Shown here piece after piece: positions 46,943-55,477 of a stretch of DNA of 64,000 bases. The translations under genes were made by a program, and so were the position numbers. This DNA comes from Mycolicibacterium sp. J2. GTDB taxonomy: Bacteria > Actinomycetota > Actinomycetes > Mycobacteriales > Mycobacteriaceae. Every line of letters begins with the position of its first letter. The stretch's first letter is position 1. The stretch is taken from NCBI RefSeq assembly GCF_026240945.1, contig NZ_JAPFPY010000021.1:1-64000 (forward strand), read 5' to 3'. Below the pieces are notes generated by a model that saw nothing but the letters and a program-made list of their open reading frames with translations, did no database searches and was not told the origin of the DNA.

Positions 46943-48560
46943 ACAGGATGATGACCTCGTAAACGCCGTCGGCGTGCCTGGCCCGGATGGTCTTCTTGTC
47001 GTACTTGCCGACGCTGGTGCGCGGGACCTGCTCGACGAATGTCCAGCGCTCGGGCAGCCACCACCGGACCACCTTGTCCGCCAGGAACTCTCGAAGCTCG
47101 GCGGCCTCGGCCGAGGCTCCCTCGTCCAGCACGACGACGGCCAGCGGACGTTCCTGCCAGCGCTCGTCGGGCACGCCCACCACGGCGGCCTCCAGCACGG
47201 CGGGGTGCGCGATCAGATGGTTCTCCAACTCCACCGAGGAGATCCACTCCCCGCCGGATTTGATGACATCCTTGGCCCGGTCGGTCAGCGTCACATAACC
47301 GTCCTGGTCGATCACGCCGACATCACCGGTGCGCAGCCAACCGCTGTCGAACTTCTCGGCGTCGCGGCCCAGGTAGTACCCCCCGGTGATCCACGGGCCG
47401 CGTACCTCCAGCTCGCCGACGGCCTTACCGTCGTCGGGCAGCCGGTTGCCCTCGTCGTCGACGATGCGGATCTCGACCCCGCACATCGGCCGGCCCTGGG
47501 TGGCCCGCATCTGCCAGTGCCGCTCCTCGGAGACCCCGGGCAACGGCTTGGCGACGGTCGCCAGTGGCGAGGTCTCGGTCATCCCCCAGGCCTGCTGGAT
47601 GTAGACGCCGTGGCGCTCCTGGAACGTCCGCATCAACGACAACGGGACGGCCGAGCCACCGCAGGCAACCAGTCGCAGTGACGAAATATCATGGCCGGGA
47701 GACTTTTCCAGGCAATGCATGACGTCGTTCCAGATGGTCGGAACCGCACCGGCCACCGTCGGGCGCCGCGATTCGATCAGCTCGATGAGTGAGGTCCCGT
47801 CCAGGAACCGGTCCGGCATGGCCAGGTCGGCACCGGCCATCAGCGCGGCATAGGGCAGGCCCCAGGAGTTGGCGTGGAACATCGGCACGATGGGCAGCAC
47901 CACGTCGCTGGAGCTGACGTCCAGCGCGTTGGCGGTGCACGCCGTCAACGCGTGCAGATAACTCGAACGATGGCTGTAGACAACACCTTTCGGGTTGCCG
48001 GTGGTGCCGCTGGTGTAGCACATGGCGGCGGCCGAGTTCTCGTCGAGCTCGGGCCAGTCGAACTCGGCGGGCCGACCGGCCAGCAGTTCGTCGTAGCGCA
48101 CCACCGTCGGCCCGGTCAGCGCGCTGGTATCCCCGTCGCCGACGACGATGACGGTGTGCACGGTGGTCAGCTGCGGTAGCACCGGCGCCAGCAGGGGCAG
48201 CAGCGAGGCGTCGGCGATGATGACCTGATCCTCGGCCTCGTTGGCGATATAGGCGATCTGCTCAGGCGCCAGCCGGATGTTCAGCGTGTGCAGCACCGCA
48301 CCCATCGCGGGTACGGCCAGGTACGCGACCAGGTGCTCTGCGTTGTTCCACTGGAACGTGGCGACCCGCTGGTCACCGGTGATCCCCAGCCCGCGCAGGG
48401 CGTGCGCGAGCCGGGCGGCCTGTTCGCCGACTTCACGGTAGGTGAGGCTGCGGTGGCCCTGCCCGGTGGCGGTGGTGACGACGCGGTCCCCGTTGACGCC
48501 GCAGGCGTGACGCAGGATCGCGGTGATGGTCAGCGGCCAATTCTGCATGGTGGAGTACAC
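46941..48560 (-). CDS. fadD14: Fatty-acid--CoA ligase (FadD14-like)
   Basis: 539 aa ANL-family ligase: adenylates a carboxylic acid and transfers it to CoA. P-loop YTSGTTGNPKG (~182-192), QQAWGMTETSP, GWLRTGDVGVIDQDGY and the C-terminal catalytic lysine in RTSVGKYDKK. At the Rv1058 position. GTG 48560 is preferred over ATG 48548 because TACCAT (48568-48573) ends 7 nt upstream, indicating a leaderless message, and no RBS precedes the ATG. Medium- or long-chain substrate not predictable from sequence. Confidence 0.92.
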   Translation of the reverse strand: MYSTMQNWPLTITAILRHACGVNGDRVVTTATGQGHRSLTYREVGEQAARLAHALRGLGITGDQRVATFQWNNAEHLVAYLAVPAMGAVLHTLNIRLAPEQIAYIANEAEDQVIIADASLLPLLAPVLPQLTTVHTVIVVGDGDTSALTGPTVVRYDELLAGRPAEFDWPELDENSAAAMCYTSGTTGNPKGVVYSHRSSYLHALTACTANALDVSSSDVVLPIVPMFHANSWGLPYAALMAGADLAMPDRFLDGTSLIELIESRRPTVAGAVPTIWNDVMHCLEKSPGHDISSLRLVACGGSAVPLSLMRTFQERHGVYIQQAWGMTETSPLATVAKPLPGVSEERHWQMRATQGRPMCGVEIRIVDDEGNRLPDDGKAVGELEVRGPWITGGYYLGRDAEKFDSGWLRTGDVGVIDQDGYVTLTDRAKDVIKSGGEWISSVELENHLIAHPAVLEAAVVGVPDERWQERPLAVVVLDEGASAEAAELREFLADKVVRWWLPERWTFVEQVPRTSVGKYDKKTIRARHADGVYEVIIL

Positions 48561-48567
48561 CGCCGCG

Positions 48568-48573
48568 ATGGTA
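48568..48573 (-). promoter_or_regulatory. -10 box of leaderless fadD14
   Basis: On the minus strand TACCAT is followed by 7 nt and then GTG 48560, the same spacing seen at echA9 and lpqV. Confidence 0.5.
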
Positions 48574-48663
48574 GTGCCAGCGCGGAGATGGCCTGCAACG
48601 AATCACCGCCGCCCGGCGATGTAGTTCACAGCAGGTGTTCGACAATCCGACAGGGGGCGCGCG

Positions 48664-48987
48664 ATGCGTCCATTGCTTCTCGCAGCGGTGACCGCTCTGG
48701 CCGTACTCCTCACCGCCGCACCGCGGGCCCACGCCGACGAGTCGGCGCAGGAAACCATCGGCCGGCTGGAGTCGCAGGGTTACACCGTCAACGTCGACCG
48801 GGTCGGCAGCGCCCCGCTGGATCAGTGCGTCGTCACCAGCGTGCGCAACCCGCAGACGGTGACCCGGCTGATCAGGGTGGACAACGGCCACAACGGCAAA
48901 CACGACTACGACTACATCGAGGTGGTGGTCAGCCGGTCGATCTCGGTGTCGCTCGACTGCACCGCGAACCAGCAACATGAGCCATGA
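48664..48987 (+). CDS. Small secreted two-cysteine protein, paralogue 1
   Basis: 107 aa. Signal peptide ~1-24 (LLLAAVTALAVLLTAAPRAHA). Mature domain carries the family pattern: SAQETIGRLESQGYTVNVD, RVGSAPLDQCVVTSVRNP, then a variable loop and ISVSLDC. Exactly two Cys, likely a disulfide joining the first strand to the last. AGGGGGCGC lies upstream. Three paralogues in the window (48995, 55478, 57503). Not a family I can name; function unknown. Confidence 0.85.
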   Translation: MRPLLLAAVTALAVLLTAAPRAHADESAQETIGRLESQGYTVNVDRVGSAPLDQCVVTSVRNPQTVTRLIRVDNGHNGKHDYDYIEVVVSRSISVSLDCTANQQHEP

Positions 48988-48994
48988 TGGACAG

Positions 48995-49312
48995 ATGCGA
49001 ATGAGATGGGCCCTGGCCGTGGTCGGTACCCTCGCGGCGATCACCGTCCCCGCGGGGCCGGCTTCCGCCGAGGAGACGGCGCAGGAGACCATCAGCCGGC
49101 TGCAGTCCGAGGGCTACACGGTCAACATCGACCGCACCGGCACCCTGCCGCTGAGCCAATGCGTGGTGACCAACGTGCGCAACCCGAACACCGTCAAGCA
49201 GTGGGTGCCCTATGTGGGGCCCGGCACCGACCAGCGGGTGCTGGTGCAGCAGACCATCAGTCAGTCGATCTCGGTGACCTTGGACTGCAACCGGTCGATC
49301 TCGGGCAGCTAG
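48995..49312 (+). CDS. Small secreted two-cysteine protein, paralogue 2
   Basis: 105 aa, 7 nt after paralogue 1 and probably co-translated. Signal peptide ~1-25 ending ASA. Mature part TAQETISRLQSEGYTVNIDR, TLPLSQCVVTNVRNPN and ISVTLDCNRS. Most diverged of the four (TGTLPLSQ instead of VGSAPLDQ). Start ATG 48995 or 49001. The 3' end overlaps the convergent beta-propeller gene by 4 bp. Confidence 0.85.
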   Translation: MRMRWALAVVGTLAAITVPAGPASAEETAQETISRLQSEGYTVNIDRTGTLPLSQCVVTNVRNPNTVKQWVPYVGPGTDQRVLVQQTISQSISVTLDCNRSISGS

Positions 49313-50337
49313 ACGCCGACCGACTCCAGCTGCCGGGCTTCGCGTGCATCGGCGAGGGCAACGGCCCCGAACGGCGAGTACATCGGTGCGGGCGGCGTCA
49401 CGCGGAACGCGGTGATCCGGCCGTCCACGTCGGCGACGTAGAGCCGGTCGCCCTGCCCGCTGAGCGCCAGGGCGGTGGGCCGAGAGCCGACCGTGATGGT
49501 CTCCAGCACGTCGTTGGTGACCGTGCACAGCACCGCAACCTGGTCGTAGTCCACCACGTAGGCGCGCGAGCCGTCGGCCGAGAGCGCCATCTGAATCGGC
49601 AGCGCGCCGGCCGCGACGGTGCCGGTGACAGTGAAGGCCGCCAGGTCCACCACGACGATGGCGCCGAGTGAGCTCAGATCAGAGGTCAGCACGTAGGCGG
49701 CGGTCTTGGTGAGCGCGAGGTCGCGGATCGGGGCCCCGATTGACAGCGACTTGCGCACGGTGGCGGTCTCGGTGTCGATCGTCAGCAAGCGGCTGCCCGT
49801 GATGGTCGTGACGGCGGCGTACAGCTCCCGTCCCGACGCGGACATCCGCAGCCCGTCGATCGAGGCGCCGATTCCGGCGGGGATGTCGATGGTGCCCACC
49901 CGCTCGGCGGTGGTGTCGATGACGGCAACGTCGACATGGTCGTTGCCGGTGCGCGCGACGTAGGCACGCTTGCCGTCGCGGCTCACCTCGATGGCGGTGG
50001 CGGTGAAGGCCAGCGGGTAGCTGGCCACCACGGCGTTGGCCCTGGTGTCGACGACCACGACGGTGTCGACCTCGGCGGCGCTGGTGATCACGTAGGCGCG
50101 GTCCTCGGCGAGTGCGATAGCCGTGGGCTCTCCGGCCACGTCGACCACGGCCGGGGCTGCGACGGTGTCCGGGCGCACCACGGTGACAGACTCGTCACCG
50201 GGGTTGGCCACGACGATGGTCCTGGAATCGGCGGCGACGTCGGCGATAGCGCCCCGGCCGATCTGCACCGACCCCGCGTACGCGGTCCGGGATTCGGTCA
50301 CGGCGGCGTCATTTGCGCGCACGAAAACACTTGCCAT
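49309..50337 (-). CDS. Beta-propeller protein (Rv1057-like)
   Basis: 342 aa of repeated ~40-residue blades of the YVTN/lactonase type, for example DGKRAYVARTGNDHVDVAVID and DGSRAYVVDYDQVAVL. It corresponds to Rv1057, a seven-bladed propeller induced by envelope stress through MprAB and SigE. No signal peptide is evident. GGAGGTG stands upstream of ATG 50337. I did not find convincing MprA boxes or a SigE promoter by eye in its upstream region. Confidence 0.88.
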   Translation of the reverse strand: MASVFVRANDAAVTESRTAYAGSVQIGRGAIADVAADSRTIVVANPGDESVTVVRPDTVAAPAVVDVAGEPTAIALAEDRAYVITSAAEVDTVVVVDTRANAVVASYPLAFTATAIEVSRDGKRAYVARTGNDHVDVAVIDTTAERVGTIDIPAGIGASIDGLRMSASGRELYAAVTTITGSRLLTIDTETATVRKSLSIGAPIRDLALTKTAAYVLTSDLSSLGAIVVVDLAAFTVTGTVAAGALPIQMALSADGSRAYVVDYDQVAVLCTVTNDVLETITVGSRPTALALSGQGDRLYVADVDGRITAFRVTPPAPMYSPFGAVALADAREARQLESVGV

Positions 50338-50764
50338 TTCTTCGACACCTCCGCCGGTATAACTGCACCGGCACTAGATTCAGTCGTCATGCGCCGAGGA
50401 TGGCGCGTTCTCGATCGAGTCTAGCGACGCATCCGACAAGCAGATCCAGGCTTGCGCGGCACCATGCGTTGAGCTGCCGTCAACCTCTCATACACCACTT
50501 AGGAAACAATTCGTTATGCATTTGTGACCTCCCGATAGCAAATCGCCACAACGCCCTGAACTGGAGGTACCGAACCTTGGCAATTCGGGCCATGCGCGGT
50601 CACCCCACCTGTCACATCACGGATTCTTACCAAGGCCGCGCAAAATGAGGGCCAGATCACAGTGCTCGGACCAGCAAACTTTAAGTCACACCGCGCCGCT
50701 CCGCGTGTCGGCGAAGCCGCAGGCCGGCTCGAATTGACATTGCTGTCAAATTAGCTGGGGCGCC
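50338..50764. other. 427-bp intergenic region, AT-richer than surroundings
   Basis: No convincing gene on either strand. The first ~180 bp must hold the beta-propeller promoter (minus strand; TTATAC and TAGACT boxes are possible). The stretch ~50480-50760 is visibly lower in GC. At 50734-50749 TTGACA-TTGC-TGTCAA is a short inverted repeat just beyond the stop of the 50765-51574 gene, either a weak terminator or an operator. Confidence 0.5.
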
Positions 50765-51574
50765 TCACGGCAACAACACGAATGACAGCCCTTTAGCGGC
50801 TTTCACCGTGCGCGCCGACCAGGTACCCGGACCGCGGCCGGGGCCACCCATCTCGGTCAGCGTCAGATACGTGCCATCGGGCCGCTTCGACGTCGAGTCC
50901 ACCCACGCGACATGACCCGCCGCCGGGGCATCGAGTTGTCCGCCAGGAATCACCACGATCGCCCGCGGCTGCGGGTCATCTACCACCGTCCAACCCGCCG
51001 ACCTGGCCGAACCGGCAAGATCCTGCGGTGTCGCGGTGACCGCCGGATAGAACTGCTCCCCCGAGACGAAGAACCATTTCTCCAGCGCCGCCCAGGCGTC
51101 CGTGCCGTTCTTGGCCGGGTTCACCTGCGCCTTCCGTCCAGTGGCCCGCGACGACGTCGGCCGGGACGATTCGGTGGCACACGGCGGCACGATCGGATCG
51201 TTGGAGCCCGTGTCGAGCATCGCGTCGGTGACGTAACCCCCGCTGTCCAGCCGGTTCCACAGATCCGTGCGCAGCTGATACGGCCCGCCGACGAACACCG
51301 TGCCGCGCGCATAACAGGTGATGACCACCCGCGAATGATTGGCAACCGTGCCGATTTTCTGACTCGTCATCGACGGGGCCGACCGGATGTTGAGGTCGAA
51401 GCTGCCGGTGTTGACGGTGACGACGCGGGCGTCAGCCGCCGATTCGGGCGCCGCACCAGCCGTCGCCGGGACCACGGCGCCGGATGCCCCCGAGACGACA
51501 GCCGCGACAACCACCGAAACAACACCGAAAACCATCGGCGAGGTCAGCCCCACGCGCGTTCTGGTCGAACTCAC
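50765..51574 (-). CDS. Secreted SH3b plus CHAP-like protein without the expected cysteine
   Basis: 269 aa from GTG 51574 (AAGGGA 5 nt upstream). Signal peptide ~1-42. Bacterial SH3 domain ~50-130 (VNTGSFDLNIRSAPSMTSQK, YVTDAMLDTGSNDP). C-terminal ~105 residues have a CHAP amidase layout with the His in GHVAWVDSTS and YLTLTEMGGPG. The N-terminal helix, where CHAP peptidases carry Cys (GQC.W), reads NGTDAWAALEKWF, so the nucleophile is missing. Likely a wall-binding protein without peptidase activity, or a different use of the fold. Confidence 0.75.
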   Translation of the reverse strand: MSSTRTRVGLTSPMVFGVVSVVVAAVVSGASGAVVPATAGAAPESAADARVVTVNTGSFDLNIRSAPSMTSQKIGTVANHSRVVITCYARGTVFVGGPYQLRTDLWNRLDSGGYVTDAMLDTGSNDPIVPPCATESSRPTSSRATGRKAQVNPAKNGTDAWAALEKWFFVSGEQFYPAVTATPQDLAGSARSAGWTVVDDPQPRAIVVIPGGQLDAPAAGHVAWVDSTSKRPDGTYLTLTEMGGPGRGPGTWSARTVKAAKGLSFVLLP

Positions 51575-51702
51575 GGCAATCCCTTCGGACACAATTCGCA
51601 GAATCATAATTCTCGAATTGGCCATTTGCTGCTAGCCGTTGAATTCTTTGCCAAGCCGTGATTTTCGTTTAACCACCCGGGCGGGGCGCCGGATTGTGAT
51701 GC

Positions 51703-52389
51703 TCAGCGCCACTGATACCGCGTCTTGGGCCGTCCGGCCTTCCCGTAATCGGTGCTGCGGGTGACGGTGCCGTCGTCGGCGAGGCGCTCCAGATATCGCC
51801 ATGCCGTCACCCGGGAGACACCGACCTGAGCGGCGACCTCGTCGGCCGTCAGGCCGCCCGGGCTGTCCCGCACCACCCGCGCGATCTCGTCCGTGGTGTG
51901 CGGTGCGACGCCTTTCGGCGTGACCGCTTTGTCCGTGGCCACCCGCAACTCCGTGAAGGCGCGGTCAACCTCGGCCTGACTGGCCGCCTCGGTACCGGCA
52001 GGCAGCGCGATGCGGTAGCGGCGGTAGCGCTCCATCCGATCCCGGAAGGCCGCAAAGGTGAACGGCTTGAGCAAATACGCCAGTGCCCCGTGCGCGACCG
52101 CGGCACGGACCATCTCCAGATCCCGCTCGGAGGTGATCGCGATGATGTCCGGCGCCGGCGCCAGCCCCGACAGCCCAGACGCCAGCGCGATACCGCTGGC
52201 ATCGGGCAGACCGAGGTCGAGCAGCACCAGATCGACGGGCGGTTGCGCCTCCGCCGCGACCCGCATCGCGTCACGAGCGGTGTGTACCACCGCGACCACC
52301 GAAAACCCGTCGACCCGGCCGAGATATGCCTGGTGCGCCTCGGCGATCAGTGGTTCGTCCTCGACGATCAGCACCCGGATCGCGCTCAT
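51703..52389 (-). CDS. Response regulator, CitB/DcuR family
   Basis: 228 aa. Receiver domain 1-~120 with acidic pocket VEDEP, phosphoacceptor D58 (LVLLDLGLPD) and K in YLLKPF. C-terminal HTH (~175-228; LTADEVAAQVGVSRVTAWRYLERL). Its ATG overlaps the sensor kinase stop (ATGA). Paired with a CitA/DcuS-type kinase and the divergent dctA gene, so it probably activates dctA on C4-dicarboxylates. Confidence 0.93.
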   Translation of the reverse strand: MSAIRVLIVEDEPLIAEAHQAYLGRVDGFSVVAVVHTARDAMRVAAEAQPPVDLVLLDLGLPDASGIALASGLSGLAPAPDIIAITSERDLEMVRAAVAHGALAYLLKPFTFAAFRDRMERYRRYRIALPAGTEAASQAEVDRAFTELRVATDKAVTPKGVAPHTTDEIARVVRDSPGGLTADEVAAQVGVSRVTAWRYLERLADDGTVTRSTDYGKAGRPKTRYQWR

Positions 52390-53969
52390 GGCTGGGGCAC
52401 CGTCACGGTGACCACCGAGCCGTATGTCAACTCGGCGGCCACCGTGCCGCCATGCCGGTTCACCACCTGGGCCACCAGCGCCAGGCCCAACCCGTGCCCT
52501 GCTGCATCGGTCTTGGTCGAATACCCGCGCCGCAACGCCCGCTCGAACGTTGCCGGGTCCATGCCCGGGCCGCTGTCGGCCACCTTGATCATCAGCGCCC
52601 GGTCGTCCTGGTTCACCGTGACCTCGACCCATGGTTCGTCCCGATCGCAGGCGTCGAGCGCATTGTCGATCAGATTGCCCAGAACGGTGACGATCTCCTG
52701 GCCTGTCAGCGGGATATCGGCGGACAACTGGGTGTCCTCGGTGACGGTCAGGGTGATGCCGCGTTCGTCGGCCTGAGCCGCCTTCCCCAACAACAGCGCG
52801 ACCAGGGCGGGCTCGCGTACCGACTGCGACAACCGGTCGACCAGCCGCTGCGACAGTTCCAGTTCGTCGGTGGCGAACCGCACCGCATCCTCCGGCCGGC
52901 CCATTTCCACCATGGTGATGACGGTGTGCAGTTTGTTGGCCTGTTCGTGCGCCTGCGCGCGCAACGAATCGGTGAGCACCTTCAGGGCGCTCAGCTCGCC
53001 CAGCGCACCCTGTAACTCGGTGCGGTCGCGGATGGTCACCACCTCCGAAGCTGTCGCCCGCCCCCGGTCACCGCGCTGGTCGGCCACCGATGCCCGGTTG
53101 ACCACCAGCACCCGCTCCTCGGTGACCTGCAATTCGTCGCGCACACCCGGGTCCTGGCTGCGCAGGAACTCGGGCAGGTCGGCGCGCGTCACCGGCCCGT
53201 CCGGCAGTCCCAGCAGCCGGCGCGCCTCGTCGTTGACCAGCGCCACGCCGTCACCATCGAGCACGATCAGCCCCTCCGACACCGAATGCAGGACGGCGTC
53301 ATGATGGTCATACATCACCCGCAGCTCGTCCGGCCGCAAGCCGTGGGTCTGGCGCATCAACCGGCGCCGGATCGCCCATGCGCCCGTCAACGAGATGGCC
53401 AGCGCCGCGACGGTGACCGCCGCGATAGTGGCGATCTGTGACTGCCAGCGCTGGGCCAGGGTCTGGCGGGTGATACCCGCCGACACCAGCCCCACGATCC
53501 GGCCGTCGGCCGCGCGCACCGGGGCGACGGCCCGGATCGACGGGCCCAATGTTCCGGTGTAGACCTCGGTGAACGTCTGACCGCGCAGCGCGGGCTCCAG
53601 GGTGCCCAGGTAGTGCCCGCCGATCTGGGTGGGATCGGTGTGGGTGAACCGGATGCCGTCGGGCGCCATGATGGTGATGAAGGCGATGCCGGTGGCCTTG
53701 CGCACCGCCTCGGTTACCGGCTGCAACGAGCTTGTCGCCGAACCCGATTCGATGGCCTGCGCGGTCGACTGGGAATCGGCCAGCGCCGTCGCGATACCGA
53801 TCACCTGCTGGCGTGCCGCGTCGTCGCCGTCCCGGCGCGCGTCCAGCAGGGCCAGACCGGTGCCGGCGAACACCACCAGCACCACCACGACGATCTGCAA
53901 CGCGATCGCCTGACCCGCCAGCGACCACCGCGACGTGGCCGGCCACCACCTGCGCACCGACACCCCCAC
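52386..53969 (-). CDS. Sensor histidine kinase, CitA/DcuS family
   Basis: 527 aa. TM1 ~15-42, periplasmic sCache/PASp-like domain (~45-178, IAFITIMAPDGIRFTHTDP), TM2 ~180-205, cytoplasmic PAS (~225-310, VSEGLIVLDGDGVALVNDE), dimerisation helix with candidate phospho-His H341 (RAQAHEQANKLH), and HATPase (NLIDNALDAC, VADSGPGMD, GHGLGLALV). Senses an extracellular di- or tricarboxylate by family. GTG 53969. Divergent from dctA with 57 bp between starts. Confidence 0.94.
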   Translation of the reverse strand: MGVSVRRWWPATSRWSLAGQAIALQIVVVVLVVFAGTGLALLDARRDGDDAARQQVIGIATALADSQSTAQAIESGSATSSLQPVTEAVRKATGIAFITIMAPDGIRFTHTDPTQIGGHYLGTLEPALRGQTFTEVYTGTLGPSIRAVAPVRAADGRIVGLVSAGITRQTLAQRWQSQIATIAAVTVAALAISLTGAWAIRRRLMRQTHGLRPDELRVMYDHHDAVLHSVSEGLIVLDGDGVALVNDEARRLLGLPDGPVTRADLPEFLRSQDPGVRDELQVTEERVLVVNRASVADQRGDRGRATASEVVTIRDRTELQGALGELSALKVLTDSLRAQAHEQANKLHTVITMVEMGRPEDAVRFATDELELSQRLVDRLSQSVREPALVALLLGKAAQADERGITLTVTEDTQLSADIPLTGQEIVTVLGNLIDNALDACDRDEPWVEVTVNQDDRALMIKVADSGPGMDPATFERALRRGYSTKTDAAGHGLGLALVAQVVNRHGGTVAAELTYGSVVTVTVPQP

Positions 53970-53990
53970 ACTGAACGAAATGAACTAAAA

Positions 53991-54006
53991 CGTGACCGGG
54001 ATCACG
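53991..54006. promoter_or_regulatory. CRP-like palindrome in the dctA/kinase divergent region
   Basis: CGTGACCGGGATCACG has perfect GTGA-N6-TCAC half-sites, the core of the CRP/FNR-family consensus. It lies 20 nt upstream of the dctA ATG and 21 nt upstream of the kinase GTG. It could bring cAMP-dependent control to both genes. It might instead be the response-regulator site. Confidence 0.55.
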
Positions 54007-54026
54007 CACTCGCCGACCATCCTTAC

Positions 54027-55394
54027 ATGACCTCCACCACGGACACGCCCGCGAAGAAGCGGGACCGCACGCACTGGCTTTATATCGCCGTCATCGCCGC
54101 CGTCGTCATCGGCGTCGCCGTCGGCCTGCTCGCCCCGTCGATCGGCAAGGACGTCGGCGTCCTCGGCACCATGTTCGTCAGCCTGATCAAGATGATGATC
54201 GCGCCGGTCATCTTCTGCACCATCGTGTTGGGCATCGGGTCGGTCCGCAAAGCCGCCACGGTCGGCCGCGTCGGCGGGCTGGCTTTCGTCTACTTCCTGA
54301 TCATGTCGACCATCGCGCTGGGCATCGGTCTGGTGGTCGGCAACCTGCTCAAGCCGGGATCGGGAATGCACCTGTCGGAGAAGGCGGCCGGGCAAGGCGC
54401 CGCGCTCGCCGAGAAGGCACATGAGGCCGGCGGCCTGATGGACTTCGTCACCCACATCATCCCGACCACCCTGCTTTCCTCGCTGACAGAGGGAAATGTC
54501 TTGCAGGCGTTGTTCGTTGCCTTGCTCGTCGGGTTCGCGCTGCAGGCGATGGGCACCGCCGGTGAGCCCATCCTGCGCGGTGTCGAGCATCTGCAGAAGC
54601 TGGTGTTCAAGGTGCTCACCATGATCCTGTGGTTGGCGCCCATCGGCGCATTCGGCGCCATCGCCAACGTGGTGGCCCAGACCGGCTGGACCGCGGTCAC
54701 CCAGCTGCTGGCCCTGATGCTGGGCTTCTATCTGACCTGCATCGTGTTCGTGTTCGGCGTGCTGGGCGTGCTGATGCGCGCGGTGTCGGGGGTTTCGATC
54801 TTCAAACTGGTGCGCTACCTGGCCCGCGAATACCTGCTGATCTTCTCGACCTCGTCGTCGGAATCCGCGCTGCCGCGGTTGATCGCCAAGATGGAACACC
54901 TGGGCGTGGACCGCAGCACCGTCGGTGTCGTGGTGCCCACCGGGTACTCGTTCAACCTGGACGGCACGGCGATCTACCTGACCATGGCCTCGCTGTTCAT
55001 CGCTGATGCGATGGGGCACCCGCTGTCGCTGGGCGAGCAGCTGTCGCTGTTGGTGTTCATGATCGTCGCCTCCAAGGGCGCCGCCGGGGTCAGTGGCGCC
55101 GGGATGGCCACGCTGGCAGGCGGACTGCAGAGCCACCGGCCCGATCTGCTCGACGGCGTCGGACTGATCGTCGGTATCGACCGCTTCATGTCCGAAGCAC
55201 GCGCGGTCACCAACTTCTCCGGCAACGCCGTCGCCACCGTCCTGGTCGGGTCGTGGACCAAGACCATCGATCGGGCCAGGGTCGACGCGGTGCTGCGCGG
55301 CGACATCCCGTTCGACGAGCTGACCATGGTCGACAGCGACCACGGCGGACGCACCGAAGAACCGGCATCGGCGCGCGTCCCGGTGCCGGCGTAG
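54027..55394 (+). CDS. dctA: C4-dicarboxylate:cation symporter DctA
   Basis: 455 aa DAACS-family transporter importing succinate, fumarate and malate. Eight-helix/two-hairpin fold with hallmark motifs STSSSESALPRL, PTGYSFNLDGTAIYL, and VSGAGMATLAGG at hairpin 2, plus LIVGIDRFMSEARAVTNFSGN. Divergent from its presumed two-component regulators. Followed by an intrinsic terminator. Confidence 0.95.
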   Translation: MTSTTDTPAKKRDRTHWLYIAVIAAVVIGVAVGLLAPSIGKDVGVLGTMFVSLIKMMIAPVIFCTIVLGIGSVRKAATVGRVGGLAFVYFLIMSTIALGIGLVVGNLLKPGSGMHLSEKAAGQGAALAEKAHEAGGLMDFVTHIIPTTLLSSLTEGNVLQALFVALLVGFALQAMGTAGEPILRGVEHLQKLVFKVLTMILWLAPIGAFGAIANVVAQTGWTAVTQLLALMLGFYLTCIVFVFGVLGVLMRAVSGVSIFKLVRYLAREYLLIFSTSSSESALPRLIAKMEHLGVDRSTVGVVVPTGYSFNLDGTAIYLTMASLFIADAMGHPLSLGEQLSLLVFMIVASKGAAGVSGAGMATLAGGLQSHRPDLLDGVGLIVGIDRFMSEARAVTNFSGNAVATVLVGSWTKTIDRARVDAVLRGDIPFDELTMVDSDHGGRTEEPASARVPVPA

Positions 55395-55409
55395 GGTGCG
55401 CACGAAAGG

Positions 55410-55440
55410 CCCGGCCGGGAGCTACTCCGGCCGGGTTTTT
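55410..55440 (+). terminator. Intrinsic terminator of dctA
   Basis: GC-rich stem CCCGGCCGGGA / TCCGGCCGGG (one bulged G) with 5-nt loop GCTAC, followed directly by TTTTT. It lies 16 nt after the dctA stop. It is the only clear U-tract terminator in the window. Confidence 0.9.
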
Positions 55441-55477
55441 CGTTGTGGGTGAACCATTTCCGACCGGACACCGTGTC

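Noticed and set aside
50338-50480. MprA boxes or SigE promoter upstream of the Rv1057-like gene
   Set aside because: Expected from M. tuberculosis, but I could not find tandem CTCAG-type boxes or a GGAAC-N15/18-GTT pair by eye.
50313-50648. 111-aa Arg/His-rich plus-strand ORF in the 50.3-50.76 kb gap
   Set aside because: No RBS or -10 box in place, no domain, and it overlaps the start and promoter of the beta-propeller gene.
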